Shown here: one piece after another, positions 60,791 through 64,000 of the stretch
Layout: each line of letters starts with the position of its first letter
Numbering within the stretch: position 1 is the stretch's first letter
Origin: Marinobacter sp. CHS3-4
GTDB taxonomy: Bacteria > Pseudomonadota > Gammaproteobacteria > Pseudomonadales > Oleiphilaceae
Assembly (NCBI RefSeq): GCF_030053415.1
Contig: NZ_JASGBJ010000001.1
Coordinates: 1 to 64,000, forward strand
Reading direction: 5' to 3'
DNA length: 64,000 nt
Notes under the pieces: generated by a model
Told to the model about the DNA's origin: nothing
The model's database searches: none
The model's input: the letters and a program-made list of their open reading frames with translations, nothing else
Translations under genes and position numbers: made by a program

Positions 60791-60885
60791 GGGCGTGGGG
60801 AGGGGGAGTCTTTTTTTGGGCAAGAATGGTGTCTGAGCGAAGCGAGTTCATTTTGACCAAAAAAAGACTCCCCCTCCTCGCGCCC
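60791..60885. repeat. hairpin repeat with SERSEF-type core, copy 3
   Basis: AGGGGGAGTCTTTTTTTGG (60801-60819) and CCAAAAAAAGACTCCCCCT (60857-60875) are exact 19-base complements. Pairing extends outward to 60791/60885 with two mismatches. The loop holds the 22-base core (60828-60849) with one difference (GAGCGAAGCGAG). It is located after the AraC gene stop. Confidence 0.8.
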
Positions 60886-60898
60886 TGGCACCAATGGA

Positions 60899-62005
60899 CT
60901 AAGGCCCCACCTCAGGCGCCGGATCCGGACCACCCTCGCGAAACTCGCCCGCCGACTTGCCGGTCCACTTCCGGAAGGCCCGGCTGAAGTTGGACAGATC
61001 CGCATAACCCAGCTCAAACGCAATCTCACTGACCGATTGGTTGGTGTACCGCAACAACTGAATCGCCCGGTCTTTCAAAACAGCCTCGACGATTTCCCGA
61101 TAGGTGGTGTCCTTTTCCGCCAGCCGCCGTTTTAGGGTACGGGAGGACACGCAGAAACGCTCCGCCATGGCCTCCAGGGAGGGCAGAGGGCCGGGAGTCA
61201 TGTGCAACACGTTACGCACCGCAAAAGCAATATCGCCTTGATCTTTCAGAGCTTTCTGTAACTCGTACTCGCACTGTTCCCGTGCCATCTGGGAAGCATC
61301 CGCGTCCGCCAGGCGCATGCGGGCTTTCAGCAGGCCTTTGGGGAATACCAATGCCTCGTGTTCCTGGCCATATTCGAATCGCACCGGCAAGTGGGGCGAA
61401 AAAGACCGATAGTAATCCGGCTCAGGTGCGCTCAACTGGACTTTTACGCCCGGCAGCTTGCCGTGATGCAATTGGTAACCCTTCTCGGCCGCATCCTCAC
61501 GATCAATCAGTTGTTCTGTCAGCATAATCAGAGTGGCCGAGACGGTTTCAGCCAGAAAATCGTAGTGGCCGGGCATATCGAACTCGCTGACCAATCGCAC
61601 CAGAATCTGGTCGCCCGTGTCGGTCAGATTCATGGTCAGGAAGGGCACGCGCAGCTGCATATAACGGCGAACCGAATCCAGCGCGCCTTCAAGCGTTGGG
61701 CTTGTCAGGGCCGCGAAACCCAGCGTGCCGTGGATCGTGACCCGCAGCTCCCGGGCCAGCAAAAAGCTCAGTCCTTCCTTGCCTGCCAGCGCCAGGGCCC
61801 GCTCTGTCATGACGATCGCATCCGTCACAAAAATGCGGCTGTCATTGGATTTTAGGTCTGCCGGCGTGAAGCTCATGCCGTCATACAACGAACGCTCGTT
61901 ATGGCCCAGTTGCCGAACCACATTCGCCAGGACGCGCAGATAAACGCCAGGTACCAGAAAGAGCCCCAGCATCTGCCGTTCTTTGTCCGGTCCTGCGTTG
62001 GTCAT
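60899..62005 (-). CDS. AraC-family transcriptional regulator
   Basis: A 368-residue protein. The N-terminal 230 residues match the arabinose-binding-like (OruR/ArgR-type) domain found in many fatty-acid and hydrocarbon-related AraC proteins (LRVTIHGTLGFAALTSPTLEGALDSVRRYMQLR). The C-terminal double HTH is clear: ERFCVSSRTLKRRLAEKDTTYREIVEAVLKDRAIQLL and SVSEIAFELGYADLSNFSRAFRKWTGKSAGEFR. Divergent from the metal-dependent hydrolase at 62250, its likely target. ATG 62003-62005. Confidence 0.9.
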   Translation of the reverse strand: MTNAGPDKERQMLGLFLVPGVYLRVLANVVRQLGHNERSLYDGMSFTPADLKSNDSRIFVTDAIVMTERALALAGKEGLSFLLARELRVTIHGTLGFAALTSPTLEGALDSVRRYMQLRVPFLTMNLTDTGDQILVRLVSEFDMPGHYDFLAETVSATLIMLTEQLIDREDAAEKGYQLHHGKLPGVKVQLSAPEPDYYRSFSPHLPVRFEYGQEHEALVFPKGLLKARMRLADADASQMAREQCEYELQKALKDQGDIAFAVRNVLHMTPGPLPSLEAMAERFCVSSRTLKRRLAEKDTTYREIVEAVLKDRAIQLLRYTNQSVSEIAFELGYADLSNFSRAFRKWTGKSAGEFREGGPDPAPEVGP

Positions 62006-62249
62006 CCAGCATCCTTCTTGGGCGAGTTTATTTGTATTGTTGGCATCACTGACTTGATGCTATCAGACACGCTATACCCCTCTACTGTGGCTGGAGGCGG
62101 CATTGTGGGCCGTCATTGCAGTCAATCAGCCCTGTCGGTGGCCCCAACTCCACGACCCTCGTCCCCTTTTCGCATTCTCTGGCTCGCTTTACTCCCCCAG
62201 ACTGGAGTCATGACAACAGCCACTGCGCAAAAGCGCTGAGGAGAACACC

Positions 62250-63143
62250 ATGCAGACATCCAAAAGCACAGCGACGCCAACCCCGGCCGCGCGCACGCCT
62301 GAGAACGTCGACATCAAGCCCCAACGCATGGGCTTTGAGTTCGGCGATAACGTGCCGCGCTACTGGGTTGCTGAAAACTATCTGATCAGCCACACCATGA
62401 ACGCGCTGTCGGTGCTTTTCCCGCAAGGTGAGCAGTTTTTTGTCGATTCGGTGCGCAATTTCCGCAGCATCATTACCGACAAGCGTCTGAAGGAAGAGGT
62501 TCGAGGATTCATCGGACAGGAAGCCATGCATTCCCTGGAACATCTGGCCATGAATCAGCATGTGAAAGACCGCGGCATGCCAGTGGACGAGCTTGAAAAG
62601 CATCTGGAAGTGGTGTTGGGCATTGCCCAGAAACTGCCCGAGCGGCACCAGCTGGCCATCACCTGTGCGCTGGAACACCTGACGGCAATGATGGCAGACA
62701 TGCTATTGGCCCGTGACGATGTGCGGGAGGATATGCACGAATCCATGCGCCCGTTGTGGGTCTGGCATGCCATTGAAGAAACCGAGCACAAATCGGTGGC
62801 TTACGACGTATTCCGGCAAGCCGGCGGAACCTACATCGAACGCAGTTTCTATCTGATGTTCAGCACGGCGGCGCTGGGCGTGATGGCCAGCTATTTCACC
62901 ACACGCATGATGCTGAATGATCGCAAGGGTTTCTCACTGAAAGGAGCGGTCACAGGCCTGTGGCAGATGTGGGGGCCAAAAGGCACTTTCTCGAGCCTGA
63001 TCCCGAACTGGCTGGAATATTTTAAACCCGGCTTCCACCCATGGGACCACGACAATAGCGATCTGATCGCTCGTTTCAAAGCCGACATTCAGGAGTACAT
63101 CGCGCCAGAGTATCGAAACGGCAATCGTCGGACACTGCAGTAA
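62250..63143 (+). CDS. predicted metal-dependent hydrolase (PF10118 family)
   Basis: A 297-residue protein. Conserved Glu/His pairs typical of this uncharacterised, ferritin-like family: FIGQEAMHSLEHLAMN, CALEHLTAMMADML and WHAIEETEHKSVAYDVF, which could bind a di-metal centre. A hydrophobic segment (LMFSTAALGVMASYF) suggests membrane association. The pairing with an OruR-type AraC regulator recurs in Marinobacter and Pseudomonas as far as I recall. GAGGAGA precedes ATG 62250. Confidence 0.8.
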   Translation: MQTSKSTATPTPAARTPENVDIKPQRMGFEFGDNVPRYWVAENYLISHTMNALSVLFPQGEQFFVDSVRNFRSIITDKRLKEEVRGFIGQEAMHSLEHLAMNQHVKDRGMPVDELEKHLEVVLGIAQKLPERHQLAITCALEHLTAMMADMLLARDDVREDMHESMRPLWVWHAIEETEHKSVAYDVFRQAGGTYIERSFYLMFSTAALGVMASYFTTRMMLNDRKGFSLKGAVTGLWQMWGPKGTFSSLIPNWLEYFKPGFHPWDHDNSDLIARFKADIQEYIAPEYRNGNRRTLQ

Positions 63144-63158
63144 AACGGTCAGACGCAT

Positions 63159-64000
63159 TCATTCCAGAATCCCAAGCGACCGGGCGCGGGCCACAGCCCG
63201 CCCCCGATTGCAGGCGTCCAGCTTGCCGTAGATATTACTCAGATGAGACTTTACCGTCGCGACCGTTATTCCCAGGTGCTGGCTCATCACTTTATTGCTC
63301 AGTCCTTCCGAAAGCAGACGCAGAACATGCCGTTCACGCTGGCTCAGCGGCTCTGGCAGTGGTTCGCTGGCGCTGTCGTGCTCTTGAAGGGCTGGCTCGC
63401 TGACCGAACCAACCTGAGAATCACTGCCGGCAAATTGGGTCAGTATGTATTTCGCTGAGTTGCTTGCCTGGCCACTGTGAACACACTTCTCGAGAACTTC
63501 GACCAGCCTGGGATCAGCATCCAGGAACGGCCGGACAACGCCCGTAGGCACATAGTGATCAAGGGTACTTGCCAGTAAGCGGGTCGCTGACGCCCAATCG
63601 TCATCCCGGTAAATCAGAATCAGCACCTGCATAACCCGAACGCGACACAACAGCATACCGTTGCTGCCTTTTCCGGCGTCCAGCGCCAGTTGTTCCAATT
63701 CGCCATCCACCGCAGCGCCCATCAGCATGCGGCCAGCTAGCACCAATAGCCGATCGTGCAGGCACGAAAAGCTGCTCTTTCCCTTCGGGTCGATGGAATC
63801 GTCGGCGCGATTACTCCAGGCGATCAACCCTGACCAATCACCCTGGCCGATCCGCGCCAGTGCCAGAAGCGCGGAGGGTTCTGGTATGTTGTAGGTCCAG
63901 TCACCGCCACCCATCATGTGATGCAGCTCAACGATGTCATCCAGGCTCGAACGCCAGACAGCTTCGTCGCTCGCCACCATGCCTGCCCGGAAGCATTCGA
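63159..64000 (-). CDS. LuxR-type regulator, C-terminal part (truncated by window edge)
   Basis: At least 280 residues; the frame is open to the right edge, so the start is outside. The C-terminus has a LuxR HTH: PLSQRERHVLRLLSEGLSNKVMSQHLGITVATVKSHLSNIYGKLDACNRGRAVARARSLGI. The upstream part is a TPR-like helical repeat (ALLALARIGQGDWSGLIAW), consistent with the MalT/LAL class of large ATP-dependent regulators. Target unknown. Confidence 0.85.
   Translation of the reverse strand, partial: ECFRAGMVASDEAVWRSSLDDIVELHHMMGGGDWTYNIPEPSALLALARIGQGDWSGLIAWSNRADDSIDPKGKSSFSCLHDRLLVLAGRMLMGAAVDGELEQLALDAGKGSNGMLLCRVRVMQVLILIYRDDDWASATRLLASTLDHYVPTGVVRPFLDADPRLVEVLEKCVHSGQASNSAKYILTQFAGSDSQVGSVSEPALQEHDSASEPLPEPLSQRERHVLRLLSEGLSNKVMSQHLGITVATVKSHLSNIYGKLDACNRGRAVARARSLGILE

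Overview
The window reads as chromosomal DNA of a marine gammaproteobacterium, most probably Marinobacter. Reasons: a wax ester synthase/DGAT that closely resembles the Marinobacter hydrocarbonoclasticus enzymes as I remember them, proteobacterial pathway sets (btuBFCD, metNIQ, nirBD, exbBD-tonB, yebG), moderately high GC with short intergenic spaces, and an integron cassette array of the kind common in marine gammaproteobacteria. The assignment is by recognition only; no database was searched.

Region 1 (1-6600) is an integron gene-cassette array: 12 complete cassettes and one partial one, all read leftward, each a short ORF followed by an attC site. No integrase gene is visible, so in this window it is a cluster of attC sites without intI. 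Cargo: a PhzF-like protein (partial), a PaiB-family flavoprotein, a ParE/Phd toxin-antitoxin pair with its own operator, a DUF1304 membrane protein, a lipoprotein and several unknown small membrane or zinc-ribbon proteins.

Region 2 (6.8-23.7 kb) is core genome: an OsmC-YcaO fusion, GST, SOS-regulated yebG with a LexA box, an SDR-TetR pair with tandem palindromic operators, a cobalamin uptake operon btuB-F-C-D behind a B12 riboswitch with divergent cobC, a cNMP/CBS/DUF294 signalling protein with a DnaQ-like exonuclease, an exported MsrAB, and a two-component system co-transcribed with a Met/Asp-rich secreted protein.

Region 3 (23.9-45.4 kb) carries a glutaryl-CoA dehydrogenase, transporters (EamA, MATE, metNIQ, TauE/SafE), c-di-GMP and signalling proteins (two GGDEF proteins, a degenerate HD-GYP protein, an HDOD-GAF protein), S-formylglutathione hydrolase, 1-Cys peroxiredoxin, an amidase and a lytic-transglycosylase-like protein whose start codons overlap head to head, and a PEP-CTERM protein.

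Region 4 (45.5-64 kb) holds a Fur-type TonB system (exbB-exbD-exbD-tonB, with 20 perfect hexanucleotide repeats in tonB), an orphan Hcp, a SprT-like metallopeptidase, assimilatory nitrite reductase nirBD behind a sigma-54 promoter and an attenuator with a divergent NIT-ANTAR antiterminator, an RND efflux pump, the wax ester synthase, a TM2 protein, an AraC regulator with a divergent metal-dependent hydrolase, and a truncated LuxR-type regulator at the right edge. Three intergenic copies of a hairpin repeat with a conserved core and different, self-complementary arms lie at 54.2, 60.6 and 60.8 kb.
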